A stretch of 64,000 nt of DNA. It comes from Aliiroseovarius salicola. GTDB lineage: Bacteria; Pseudomonadota; Alphaproteobacteria; Rhodobacterales; Rhodobacteraceae. Every line of letters starts with the position of its first letter. The first letter of the stretch is position 1. The stretch spans positions 62,001-126,000 of the forward strand of contig NZ_JAQIIO010000007.1 of assembly GCF_027891095.1 (NCBI RefSeq), in the 5' to 3' direction. The translations under genes and the position numbers were made by a program. The notes under the pieces were generated by a model. The model searched no databases. It was not told the DNA's origin and saw only the letters and a program-made list of their open reading frames with translations. Below are positions 1 to 7,239 of this stretch, one piece after another.

Positions 1-535
1 CGGCCACATCCTCGGGGGTGATCTCGTAACCAGTCGTCTCTAATCCGGGGGCAGAAGGGGCACAGCTGGGCATCTGGGTATAGATGTTCACGGGCTGTAA
101 CAGAGCCTCATCATGCATCAGGCGCACGCCCTCAAGCCCCAGCACATTGGCGATCTCATGCGGATCGACAAACATGGTCGTGGTGCCATGCGGGATCACC
201 GCGCGTGCAAATTCAGCCGGGGTCAGCATGCCGCTTTCAATATGCATATGACCATCGCAGAGACCGGGGATGAGGTATTGCCCGGCAGCGTCGATGACCT
301 GAGTATCCTCTCCAATGCAATGGCTCGCATCCGGGCCGACATAGGCAAAACGACCCGCCTTGATGGCCACCTGCCAATCGAGCACTTCGCGGGTATGCAC
401 ATTCACAACACGTCCGCCGGTGATCACCATGTCGGCAGCGGCACGCCCAGCGGCCACCGCAATCAGGTTTGGGGCGCTTTCGGCCCAGGTTTTCAATTCG
501 GGATGGTTGGAATTTGTCGTTGTTCTTTTCTCCAT
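1..535 (-). CDS. ade: Adenine deaminase, N-terminal part (gene runs off the left edge)
   Basis: Adenine deaminase of the amidohydrolase superfamily converts adenine to hypoxanthine and ammonia in purine salvage. The visible 178 residues start at the ATG whose complement is at 533-535. They hold the metal-binding HMHIESGM motif after PGLCDG, then PHGTTTMFVDPHEIANVLG, the family signature that separates Ade from other amidohydrolases. An N-terminal stretch of about 30 residues precedes the beta-sandwich segment. The rest of the gene, including the second half of the barrel, lies outside the window. It is followed upstream by the GlxA-type regulator on the same strand, 64 bases away, with no sign that the two are functionally linked. 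Confidence 0.85.
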   Translation of the reverse strand, partial: MEKRTTTNSNHPELKTWAESAPNLIAVAAGRAAADMVITGGRVVNVHTREVLDWQVAIKAGRFAYVGPDASHCIGEDTQVIDAAGQYLIPGLCDGHMHIESGMLTPAEFARAVIPHGTTTMFVDPHEIANVLGLEGVRLMHDEALLQPVNIYTQMPSCAPSAPGLETTGYEITPEDVA

Positions 536-599
536 GAAACAATTGTCGACAAATGCGATGTTCGCGCAACCCCCATTTTGATGATGATTTCGTGACGGA

Positions 600-1514
600 T
601 CAGCGTCCGGCACGCATCTGTTGTGGTGTGGCGCTAAACTCGTTTTTGAACGCGCGCGTCATCGCCGAGGCGTTTTCATACCCAGCGCGTAGAGCAACCT
701 CTGCAATCGGCAAATTAGTTTCTAATACGCCCTTTCGTGCCGAAATCAGCCGGATCCGCCGATAGATTGCGGAGGGGGGTTCGCCCAGCTCAGTGCGCAC
801 CCTTTGTTCAAGCTCTCGAAGAGTGCAGCCTGCGCGGCGGGCGATTTCAGGCAGTGAAACCGGCTCTTCTATTGATGCCCTCATGGCCGACAGCGCACGG
901 CCGACAGTGCGAGATTTGGCAATCGGTGGGGCCACCGAGGGGGCCGCGCCCGGCGCCATGAACAGCATCGCCACTTCCAGCCGCAGGGCCGCACCATGGG
1001 CCGCTCCGATCCGGTCGAGTGTCAGATCAAACGCTGCCAGCGCCCCGGTGCAGGTGATCCGGCTGTGATCGGTCACATGACGCTCGCGCACCGCCTCTAC
1101 CTCTGGAAAAGCCTCTTCGAATGCGCCAAGCTCTTCCCAGTGAATGGTCGCGCGGAACCCATCTAATAGTCCGGCATGGGCAAGAAGCCATGCTCCGGTA
1201 TCAAACCCTGCCATGACTGGATAGCGTCGCGCAGCTGCCGCGAGAGCTCGGCGACAATCAGGTGTGGCATGGGAGCGATATTCATAGGACGGAAGTGACA
1301 CCAACATGTCCCCGCGCGCATCTGTCAATCGTTCGTCCGCCGTGACCTGCATCCCCGAGGAGGACCGCACGGTTTTGCCGTCCAATGTGAGAAACCGCCA
1401 AGAATAGAGCCTTTTTCCGGTCAGATCATTGGCCGCGCGCAGGGGTTCCACGCTGTTGGCAAGGCAAAGCGCGGAGAAGCGGTCAAACAGGAGGAAGTCT
1501 ATGATTTCGGACAT
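600..1514 (-). CDS. GlxA-family transcriptional regulator (DJ-1/PfpI-like domain plus AraC HTH)
   Basis: The 304-residue protein has an N-terminal DJ-1/PfpI-like sensor domain (about residues 1-190) and a C-terminal AraC-type double helix-turn-helix (about 205-300, with LPEIARRAGCTLRELEQRV and IAEVALRAGYENASAMTRAF). The nucleophile elbow reads GFDTGAWLLA, so the usual Cys is Asp and the sensor domain is probably not catalytic, as is normal for these regulators. It is divergent from the acyl-CoA dehydrogenase operon across a 104-base gap holding a 13-base direct repeat. Related regulators include CdhR, which controls carnitine catabolism in Pseudomonas. That makes the adjacent operon the likely target, an inference from position. 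Confidence 0.85.
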   Translation of the reverse strand: MSEIIDFLLFDRFSALCLANSVEPLRAANDLTGKRLYSWRFLTLDGKTVRSSSGMQVTADERLTDARGDMLVSLPSYEYRSHATPDCRRALAAAARRYPVMAGFDTGAWLLAHAGLLDGFRATIHWEELGAFEEAFPEVEAVRERHVTDHSRITCTGALAAFDLTLDRIGAAHGAALRLEVAMLFMAPGAAPSVAPPIAKSRTVGRALSAMRASIEEPVSLPEIARRAGCTLRELEQRVRTELGEPPSAIYRRIRLISARKGVLETNLPIAEVALRAGYENASAMTRAFKNEFSATPQQMRAGR

Positions 1515-1545
1515 TGCTGCATGATATGGATGATTGCTGCATGAT
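1513..1545. promoter_or_regulatory. 13-base direct repeat, period 20, candidate operator
   Basis: ATTGCTGCATGAT occurs at 1513-1525 and again at 1533-1545. The 20-base period is close to two helical turns, which suits an AraC-family dimer binding direct repeats. The first copy overlaps the start codon of the GlxA-type regulator and the second lies about 75 bases before the acyl-CoA dehydrogenase start. Autoregulation plus control of the divergent operon is a reasonable inference. Confidence 0.45.
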
Positions 1546-1618
1546 TAACAGGTGAATTTCGCCTAACGTCAAGGGCAACGCACGGGATCCGCGACGAATC
1601 CTTAGAAAGGGAAACGCA

Positions 1619-2779
1619 ATGCACTTTGGTTTGTCCGAAGAACAGGAGATGATCGTCTCCACCGTCCGCAGTTTTGTGGAGAACGAGATTTATCCGCATG
1701 AGGCGGAGGTCGAGCGCACTGGGCAGGTACCGTATGAGCTGGGCGAAGAGATCAAGCAGAAATGCATTGATCTGGGCTTTTACGCCTGCAACTTCCCCGA
1801 AGAAGTTGGCGGTGCGGGTTTGTCCCACCTCGATTTCACGCTTGTGGAGCGGGAGTTGGGACGCGGGTCCATGGCGCTTACCCATTTCTTTGGCCGCCCG
1901 CAGAACATCCTGATGGCCTGCAACGAAGACCAGCGCGAGCGGTACCTGCTGCCCGCCGTGCGTGGCGAACGCATGGATGCGTTGGCGATGACCGAACCGG
2001 ATGCAGGCTCGGATGTGCGCGGCATGAAATGTCAGGCGCGGCGCGATGGCGGCGACTGGGTGATCAACGGGTCGAAGCATTTCATCTCGGGCGCGGAACA
2101 CGCGGATTTCTTCATCGTCTTCATTGCGACCGGCGTGGATGAAACTCCAAAAGGCCCCAAAAAACGCATCACCACCTTCCTGGTGGATCGCGGCACGCCG
2201 GGGTTCGAGGTGCGCGATGGGTATAATTCGGTGAGCCATAAGGGCTACAAGAACTGCATCCTGACCTTTGACGATTGCCGCCTGCCCGATGCGCAGGTTC
2301 TGGGCGAGGTCGATGGCGGCTTTGCCGTGATGAATGAATGGCTCTATGCCACGCGGATCACGGTTGCGGCCTTCAGCGTTGGGCGTGCACGTCGCTGTTT
2401 CGACTATGCGCTAAATTATGCAGCCGAGCGCAAACAGTTCGGCCAGCCGATTGGCAAGTTCCAAGGCATCGGCTTCCAGATTGCCGACATGATCACCGAG
2501 ATCGACGCCGCCGACTGGCTGACACTCGCGGCCGCCTGGCGGCTGGATCAAGGCCTGCCGTCCAACCGCGAGATTGCGTCCGCCAAGCTCTATGCGTCCG
2601 AGGCGCTTGCTCGTGTAACTGACACCACACTACAGATTTTTGGTGGCATGGGATTGATGGATGACTTCCCGATCGAACGTTTCTGGCGCGATGCCCGGGT
2701 TGAGCGCATCTGGGACGGGACAAGTGAGATTCAACGCCATATCATTTCCCGAGATCTACTGCGCCCACTTGGCGCCTAA
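1619..2779 (+). CDS. Acyl-CoA dehydrogenase family protein
   Basis: This flavoprotein of 386 residues would oxidise an acyl-CoA to the 2-enoyl-CoA, passing electrons to ETF. The N-terminal helical domain starts LSEEQEMIV. The FAD-binding middle domain has AMTEPDAGSDVRGM and WVINGSKHFISG, and the C-terminal domain has ERKQFGQPIGKFQ and QIFGGMGLMDD. The catalytic-base position of the medium-chain type (YEGT) reads WDGTSEIQR, so Asp replaces Glu; the alternative IVD-type Glu is also not evident. First gene of a co-directional run with the SelW-like protein, acyl-CoA synthetase and CaiD-like crotonase, which points to a CoA-dependent short-chain or betaine acid pathway. Exact substrate unknown. 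Confidence 0.9.
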   Translation: MHFGLSEEQEMIVSTVRSFVENEIYPHEAEVERTGQVPYELGEEIKQKCIDLGFYACNFPEEVGGAGLSHLDFTLVERELGRGSMALTHFFGRPQNILMACNEDQRERYLLPAVRGERMDALAMTEPDAGSDVRGMKCQARRDGGDWVINGSKHFISGAEHADFFIVFIATGVDETPKGPKKRITTFLVDRGTPGFEVRDGYNSVSHKGYKNCILTFDDCRLPDAQVLGEVDGGFAVMNEWLYATRITVAAFSVGRARRCFDYALNYAAERKQFGQPIGKFQGIGFQIADMITEIDAADWLTLAAAWRLDQGLPSNREIASAKLYASEALARVTDTTLQIFGGMGLMDDFPIERFWRDARVERIWDGTSEIQRHIISRDLLRPLGA

Positions 2780-2794
2780 CCCGGGAGACCCGCC

Positions 2795-3103
2795 ATGACC
2801 AACCCCGCCAAGAACAAACCAACCGTCACAATTACCTATTGCACCGGCTGCAACTGGCTCTTGCGCGCCGCCTGGCTTGGGCAGGAGCTTTTGCAGACCT
2901 TCTCGACTGATCTGGGCGGCGTGACGCTGATCCCCGGTGAGATGGGTGGAATTTTTGAAGTGACGGTGGATGGGGAATTGATCTGGGAACGCAAGCGCGA
3001 TGGCGGTTTTCCCGAAGCGAAAGAGCTGAAGGCCCGCCTGCGTGACCGGATCGATCCAGAACGGGACCTTGGTCATATCGATCGAAGCAGTGAAGGAGCA
3101 TGA
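2795..3103 (+). CDS. SelT/SelW/SelH family (Rdx) thioredoxin-fold protein
   Basis: A 102-residue protein of the selenoprotein W-like family. The redox motif is C16-T-G-C19, within TYCTGCNWLLRAAW, followed by AQELL-like helix residues and the GGIFEV strand typical of Rdx proteins. It is the cysteine form, with no in-frame TGA at the active site. It begins 15 bases after the dehydrogenase stop and is co-directional with the operon. Bacterial Rdx proteins are thought to handle redox or thiol chemistry but their partners are poorly known. Its place inside a CoA-acid catabolic operon is the most informative clue. Confidence 0.85.
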   Translation: MTNPAKNKPTVTITYCTGCNWLLRAAWLGQELLQTFSTDLGGVTLIPGEMGGIFEVTVDGELIWERKRDGGFPEAKELKARLRDRIDPERDLGHIDRSSEGA

Positions 3104-3140
3104 TCCCGGCCTGAACTTTTGCCGCCGAGGTCATGCAAAG

Positions 3141-3184
3141 TTTTCTTGCCTTCGGCGAGGATATTTAAGGTCAGAAGAAAAGGG
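3141..3184 (+). repeat. Dispersed intergenic repeat, copy A
   Basis: TTCGGCGAGGATATTT followed by AGAAGAAAAGG. It is the reverse-orientation form of the family seen in copies B to G, whose core is AAATATCCC(G/C)GGG flanked by TTCTTCT/CTTG. It lies between the SelW-like gene and the acyl-CoA synthetase gene, inverted relative to copy B about 120 bases on, so the pair could form a long stem in the operon transcript. Nothing coding was seen in 3104-3363. Confidence 0.5.
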
Positions 3185-3300
3185 GAAGCCCGAGTTCACC
3201 TCATGCCTCCCCGTGAAGAGTTGCCTCTTCTCCTGACGCGGTCATCGGCGTCCCCGCCTGTACCGCAAAGATGAGGAAAGCAGATCATGGTTAAGAAATG

Positions 3301-3340
3301 GTTTCTTCTTCTGACCCAAAATATCCCCGCCGGAGGCACA
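3301..3340 (+). repeat. Dispersed intergenic repeat, copy B
   Basis: TTTCTTCTTCTGACC, then AAAATATCCCCGCCGGAGGC, the standard orientation of the family. It sits just before the synthetase start codon. The open frame of the synthetase runs back through it to 3298, but translation of repeat sequence argues for the internal ATG at 3364 as the real start. Confidence 0.55.
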
Positions 3341-3363
3341 AAGTTGAATGCGGAACAGTAGAC

Positions 3364-5391
3364 ATGACACGTGACCTCTCGCGTTTGTTGCAGCCAAAAT
3401 CCATCGCCGTGATTGGTGGCGGGGCATGGTGTGCAGCAATCATTGACCAGTGCAATAAGATGGGCTTTGCCGGAGAAATCTGGCGGGTTCATCCCAAAGG
3501 TGGGGATGGCGTCTTTCCGCATATCGAAGATTTGCCCCATGCCCCGGATGCGGCCTTTATCGGCATCAACCGTTTTGCCACAATCGAGGCGGTGGCGGTG
3601 TTGTCGAAAATCGGCACTGGTGGCGCGGTCTGTTTTGCCAGCGGGTTTTCTGAAGCGGCTTCCGAAGATGCCAGTGGGGCGGAATTACAAGCAGAACTGT
3701 TGCAGGCCGCAGGTGACATGCCGATCCTTGGCCCCAATTGCTACGGGTTCATAAATGCCCTCGACGGTGCGCTTCTCTGGCCCGATCAGCACGGGGCGGA
3801 GCGGGTCGCAAAAGGAGTCGCGATCCTGACGCAGAGCTCCAACATCTCGATCAATCTAACCATGCAGTCCCGCGCTCTGCCGATTGCCTATATGGTGACC
3901 TGTGGGAACATGGCGCAAACCAGTCAGGCGCAGATTGCCGCAGCGCTTCTGGATGATCCACGCGTCACCGCGATTGGGGTGCATATCGAGGGGTTTGGCG
4001 ACCTGAGCCACTGGGAAGACTTGGCTGAAAAGGCGCGCGCACGCGGGGTGCGGATCGTTGCCATCAAGGTTGGGCGCTCCGATCAGGCACAGGCCGCGAC
4101 CATATCCCATACGGCGTCACTGGCTGGTGGGGATACGGGTGCGCAGGCGGTTCTGGACAGGTTAGGTATCGCGCGTCTCGACAGCTTGCCTGCTTTTCTC
4201 GAAACCCTGAAACTGTTGCATGTCACCGGGGGGCTGGTATCGAACCGGATCGCGTCGATCAGCTGTTCCGGAGGCGAGGCGAGCCTTGCTGCTGATACCG
4301 CCCATGGCCGCAACGTAGTGTTCCCATCGCTCAATGATCGGCAAAGGCGCGATCTGGCGGCGGCGCTGGGCCCGATGGTGGCTTTGGCCAATCCGCTGGA
4401 CTACCACACTTATATCTGGCGTGATCAAGAGGTGATGACGCAGGCATGGTCGGGGATTGTGGATCCTCAGATTGCGCTCACCTTGGTGATCCTCGACATC
4501 CCGCGCGGGGATCGGTGCGATCCGTCAGAATGGGATATTGCGCTGGATGCGGCGGTTGCCGTGCATGAGCAGACCGGAGGGCAGGTGGCCGTGGTCGCCA
4601 CGTTGCCAGAGCTGCTGCCGGAAGCGGTGGCAGATCGGTTGATGGCGTCTGGTGTCGTGCCGCTGAACGGTCTGGAAGATGCGATGCAAGCAGTTGAAGC
4701 CGCTGCATTGGACGTGCCCGCATTGCAGGCTCCGCTGCTGGTAGCGGCAGGAACAGAGCGGGAGGGCGTTGTTCTCAGTGAAGCAGAGGCCAAGATGCGG
4801 CTGGCGAAACATGGCGTGGTGATCCCGAAATCCGCGCGTGGATCTGACCCCAATTCTCTGGCTGAAACCGTCGGTTTTCCACTGGTTCTGAAGGGGGAAG
4901 GTATTGCCCACAAAACCGAGGCTGGGGCGATTGCTTTGGGTCTGGAAACTGTAAATGCAGTGTCTATTGCGGCGCAAAACATGCCATGTGACAATTTCCT
5001 CGCCGAAGAAATGATTGAGGGGGTGGCGGCGGAACTGCTGGTCGGTGTCACCCGCGACCCTGCTCATGGTTTTGTACTGACACTGGCGGCTGGCGGGGTC
5101 ATGACGGAATTGCTTGAGGATAGTCAAAGCCTGCTGATCCCTGCTAAGCGTGAGGATATTAAGCGGTCTCTCGCGCGGTTGAAATGGGCCAAACTGATCG
5201 CCGGTTTCAGAGGTAAACCAGCTGCAAATAACGAAGCCATTCTGGACGCTGTGATGGCGGTTCAAGATTATGTGGTCGCCAATGTCGACCGGACTTTGGA
5301 AGTCGAGATTAACCCGCTCCTCTGCACGCCTGACCGGGCGGTGGCAGCGGATGCGCTTATTAAGGAGGTGCCCGCAGATGGCGCAGTTTGA
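3364..5391 (+). CDS. ADP-forming acyl-CoA synthetase / acetate-CoA ligase family protein
   Basis: The 675-residue single-chain enzyme fuses the CoA-binding/CoA-ligase half (LLQPKSIAVIGGG near the N-terminus, then the succinyl-CoA-synthetase-like domain with ILTQSSNISINL) to a C-terminal ATP-grasp half (from about EAEAKMRLAKHGV, with FPLVLKGEGIAHKTEAGAIALG). The phosphohistidine region is SHTASLAGGD. It would make an acyl-CoA from a free acid with ATP to ADP conversion. The start at 3364 is chosen over 3298 because upstream codons fall in repeat copy B. Its stop overlaps the CaiD-like start by 14 bases, so the two are probably coupled. Substrate is inferred to be a carnitine-like or other short acid. 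Confidence 0.88.
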   Translation: MTRDLSRLLQPKSIAVIGGGAWCAAIIDQCNKMGFAGEIWRVHPKGGDGVFPHIEDLPHAPDAAFIGINRFATIEAVAVLSKIGTGGAVCFASGFSEAASEDASGAELQAELLQAAGDMPILGPNCYGFINALDGALLWPDQHGAERVAKGVAILTQSSNISINLTMQSRALPIAYMVTCGNMAQTSQAQIAAALLDDPRVTAIGVHIEGFGDLSHWEDLAEKARARGVRIVAIKVGRSDQAQAATISHTASLAGGDTGAQAVLDRLGIARLDSLPAFLETLKLLHVTGGLVSNRIASISCSGGEASLAADTAHGRNVVFPSLNDRQRRDLAAALGPMVALANPLDYHTYIWRDQEVMTQAWSGIVDPQIALTLVILDIPRGDRCDPSEWDIALDAAVAVHEQTGGQVAVVATLPELLPEAVADRLMASGVVPLNGLEDAMQAVEAAALDVPALQAPLLVAAGTEREGVVLSEAEAKMRLAKHGVVIPKSARGSDPNSLAETVGFPLVLKGEGIAHKTEAGAIALGLETVNAVSIAAQNMPCDNFLAEEMIEGVAAELLVGVTRDPAHGFVLTLAAGGVMTELLEDSQSLLIPAKREDIKRSLARLKWAKLIAGFRGKPAANNEAILDAVMAVQDYVVANVDRTLEVEINPLLCTPDRAVAADALIKEVPADGAV

Positions 5392-6193
5392 AGATCTGAG
5401 TGCAGATATCACAGAGGGGCCGATCCGTACCCGGCGCGAAGGCGCGGTGCTCGAGGTGACACTGGACCGTCCCAAAGCCAATGCGATTGATCTCGCGACC
5501 TCGCTCATCATGGGGGACGTCTTTGCCGCCTTCCGTGATGATCCAGATCTTCGGGTGGCGATCCTGCGCGCAGAAGGGGACAAGTTCTTCTGTCCTGGCT
5601 GGGATCTGAAGGCCGCCGCTGATGGTGATGCCGTCGATGGTGACTACGGCGTGGGTGGTTTTGGCGGCTTGCAGGAATTGCGTGACATGAACAAGCCGGT
5701 GATTGTCGCGGTGAACGGAATTTGCTGTGGCGGTGGTCTGGAACTTGCCATTTCCGGCGACATGATCCTGGCCGCCGAGGAGGCCACTTTTGCCCTGCCA
5801 GAAATTCGCTCCGGTACCGTGGCGGACGCCGCCAGCGTGAAACTGCCCAAACGTATCCCCTATCATATCGCGATGGAGCTGCTGTTGACCGGCCGATGGT
5901 TCGATGCCGAGGAAGGGCATCGTTGGGGGCTGATCAATGAGGTGCTGCCCGCCAATCAACTTCTGGATCGCGCTTGGGAGCTTGCCCGCCTGCTCGCCTC
6001 TGGTCCGCCACTGGTATACGCGGCGATCAAGGAAGTGGTGCGGGATGCTGAAGACAGCAAGTTCCAAGATGCCATGAACAGGATCACCCAGCGCCAGTTG
6101 CGCACGGTGGATGTGCTCTATGGCAGCGAGGATCAGCTTGAGGGCGCCCGCGCTTTTGCCGAGAAACGTGATCCGGTTTGGAAAGGTAAGTAA
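5378..6193 (+). CDS. Crotonase-fold enzyme, carnitinyl-CoA dehydratase-like (CaiD type)
   Basis: A 271-residue enoyl-CoA hydratase/isomerase family protein. The oxyanion-hole segments are DKFFCPGWDLKAA and NGICCGGGLELAISGD. The following PEIRSGTVADAASVKLPKRIP stretch resembles CaiD more than ordinary enoyl-CoA hydratases. A good ribosome site, TAAGGAGGTG at 5361-5370, fixes the start at 5378, inside the end of the synthetase gene. Reading back to 5270 is open but has no comparable site. Together with the dehydrogenase and synthetase it could hydrate or dehydrate a betainyl-CoA; plain enoyl-CoA hydratase activity remains possible. Confidence 0.85.
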   Translation: MAQFEDLSADITEGPIRTRREGAVLEVTLDRPKANAIDLATSLIMGDVFAAFRDDPDLRVAILRAEGDKFFCPGWDLKAAADGDAVDGDYGVGGFGGLQELRDMNKPVIVAVNGICCGGGLELAISGDMILAAEEATFALPEIRSGTVADAASVKLPKRIPYHIAMELLLTGRWFDAEEGHRWGLINEVLPANQLLDRAWELARLLASGPPLVYAAIKEVVRDAEDSKFQDAMNRITQRQLRTVDVLYGSEDQLEGARAFAEKRDPVWKGK

Positions 6194-6258
6194 CGCCAGA
6201 TCAGTCTGGTTTTGAACCGGGCCTTTCCCTGCGGATGCAGTGACGCTACATGTGGCAC

Positions 6259-7095
6259 ATGGAAAAGACGTTATTCATCTTCGGATATGGCTATTCGGCG
6301 CAGGCATTGGCGCGCGTGTTGAAGCCTCAGGGCTGGACGGTTATCGGAACCTCGCGTGAAGGTCGCGAGAGGACGATCCTCTGGCCGGGCGAAGATCTCT
6401 CGGAGGCGCTGGGCCGCGCCACTCATCTGCTGATTTCGGCAGGGCCGGACGCCGAGGGTGATCCCACGTTGCGTGGAGCGCACGAACAAATCATTGCCGC
6501 CGCGCCGCATCTGGATTGGGTTGGGTATCTCTCGACCACTGGCGTCTATGGCGACCATGATGGCGGATGGGTGGACGAAAATACTCCGCTGACCCCGGCC
6601 ACCAAACGGGGCCAGATGCGCGTCACTGCGGAAGCCGCCTGGCAGGATCTGGCGTCCAAAACCGGTCTGCCCCTGCATATATTCCGACTGGCAGGGATCT
6701 ACGGCCCTGGACGTGGGCCATTTGCCAAGGTGCGCAAAGGCACCGCGCGGCGGATCATCAAGAAAAATCAGGTTTTCTCGCGCATCCATGTAGAGGATAT
6801 CGCTCAGGTTCTCGCGGCCTCAATTGCACAGCCCAATCCCGGGGCGATTTACAACGTTTGTGATGATATCGCCGCCCCGCCCGAAGATGTTCTGGCCCAT
6901 GCCGCCGAACTCCTGGGCCTTCCAGTGCCCCCGGCAGAAGATTTCAACACGGCTGAGATGACCCCAATGGCGCGCAGTTTTTACGCGGAATCAAAACGGG
7001 TGCGCAATGATCGCATCAAGAATGAGCTGGGCGTGAAGCTTCTTTACCCCGATTACCAGACTGGGCTGGCTGCTCTTCTGAACGCTGGTGAATGA
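6259..7095 (+). CDS. NAD(P)-dependent epimerase/SDR family protein, YeeZ-like
   Basis: A 278-residue extended short-chain dehydrogenase-like protein with an N-terminal Rossmann motif IFGYGYSAQALA, the catalytic-type strand WVGYLSTTGVYGDHDGGWVDE and a substrate-domain helix carrying RLAGIYGPGRGPF. These match the YeeZ-like group of sugar-nucleotide-epimerase relatives, whose reaction is not established. An alternative start three codons upstream (6250) exists; neither has a strong ribosome site. It follows the crotonase gene by 65 bases on the same strand but is probably not part of that pathway. It ends before repeat copy C, facing dxs. Confidence 0.8.
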   Translation: MEKTLFIFGYGYSAQALARVLKPQGWTVIGTSREGRERTILWPGEDLSEALGRATHLLISAGPDAEGDPTLRGAHEQIIAAAPHLDWVGYLSTTGVYGDHDGGWVDENTPLTPATKRGQMRVTAEAAWQDLASKTGLPLHIFRLAGIYGPGRGPFAKVRKGTARRIIKKNQVFSRIHVEDIAQVLAASIAQPNPGAIYNVCDDIAAPPEDVLAHAAELLGLPVPPAEDFNTAEMTPMARSFYAESKRVRNDRIKNELGVKLLYPDYQTGLAALLNAGE

Positions 7096-7125
7096 CACCG
7101 TCCTCCCATCGGGCAACGCTCATCT

Positions 7126-7187
7126 TCTGACCGGAAATATCCCGGGGTGAGCGCATAGCGCGAGGGGCAGCGCCCCTAGGATCACAA
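7126..7187 (+). repeat. Dispersed intergenic repeat, copy C, with hairpin arm
   Basis: TCTTCTGACCGGAAATATCCCGG (7123 on) is followed by GGTGAGCGCATAGCGCGAGG and then the palindrome AGGGGCAGCGCCCCT. It lies between two convergent genes, where the GGGGC hairpin could help end transcription from either side. Confidence 0.55.
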
Positions 7188-7239
7188 AGTGAGCCACGTC
7201 CAAGCCTGTCGAACCGAAGGAAGAAAAGGCGCGGGAGCG

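Noticed and set aside
2795-3103. A possible selenoprotein
   Set aside because: The motif is C-x2-C with ordinary Cys codons; there is no in-frame TGA at the redox site.
4525-5583. A 352-codon open frame on the minus strand
   Set aside because: It lies fully opposite the acyl-CoA synthetase and crotonase genes, has no family motif, and is Ser/Arg-rich in the manner of antisense frames in GC-rich DNA.
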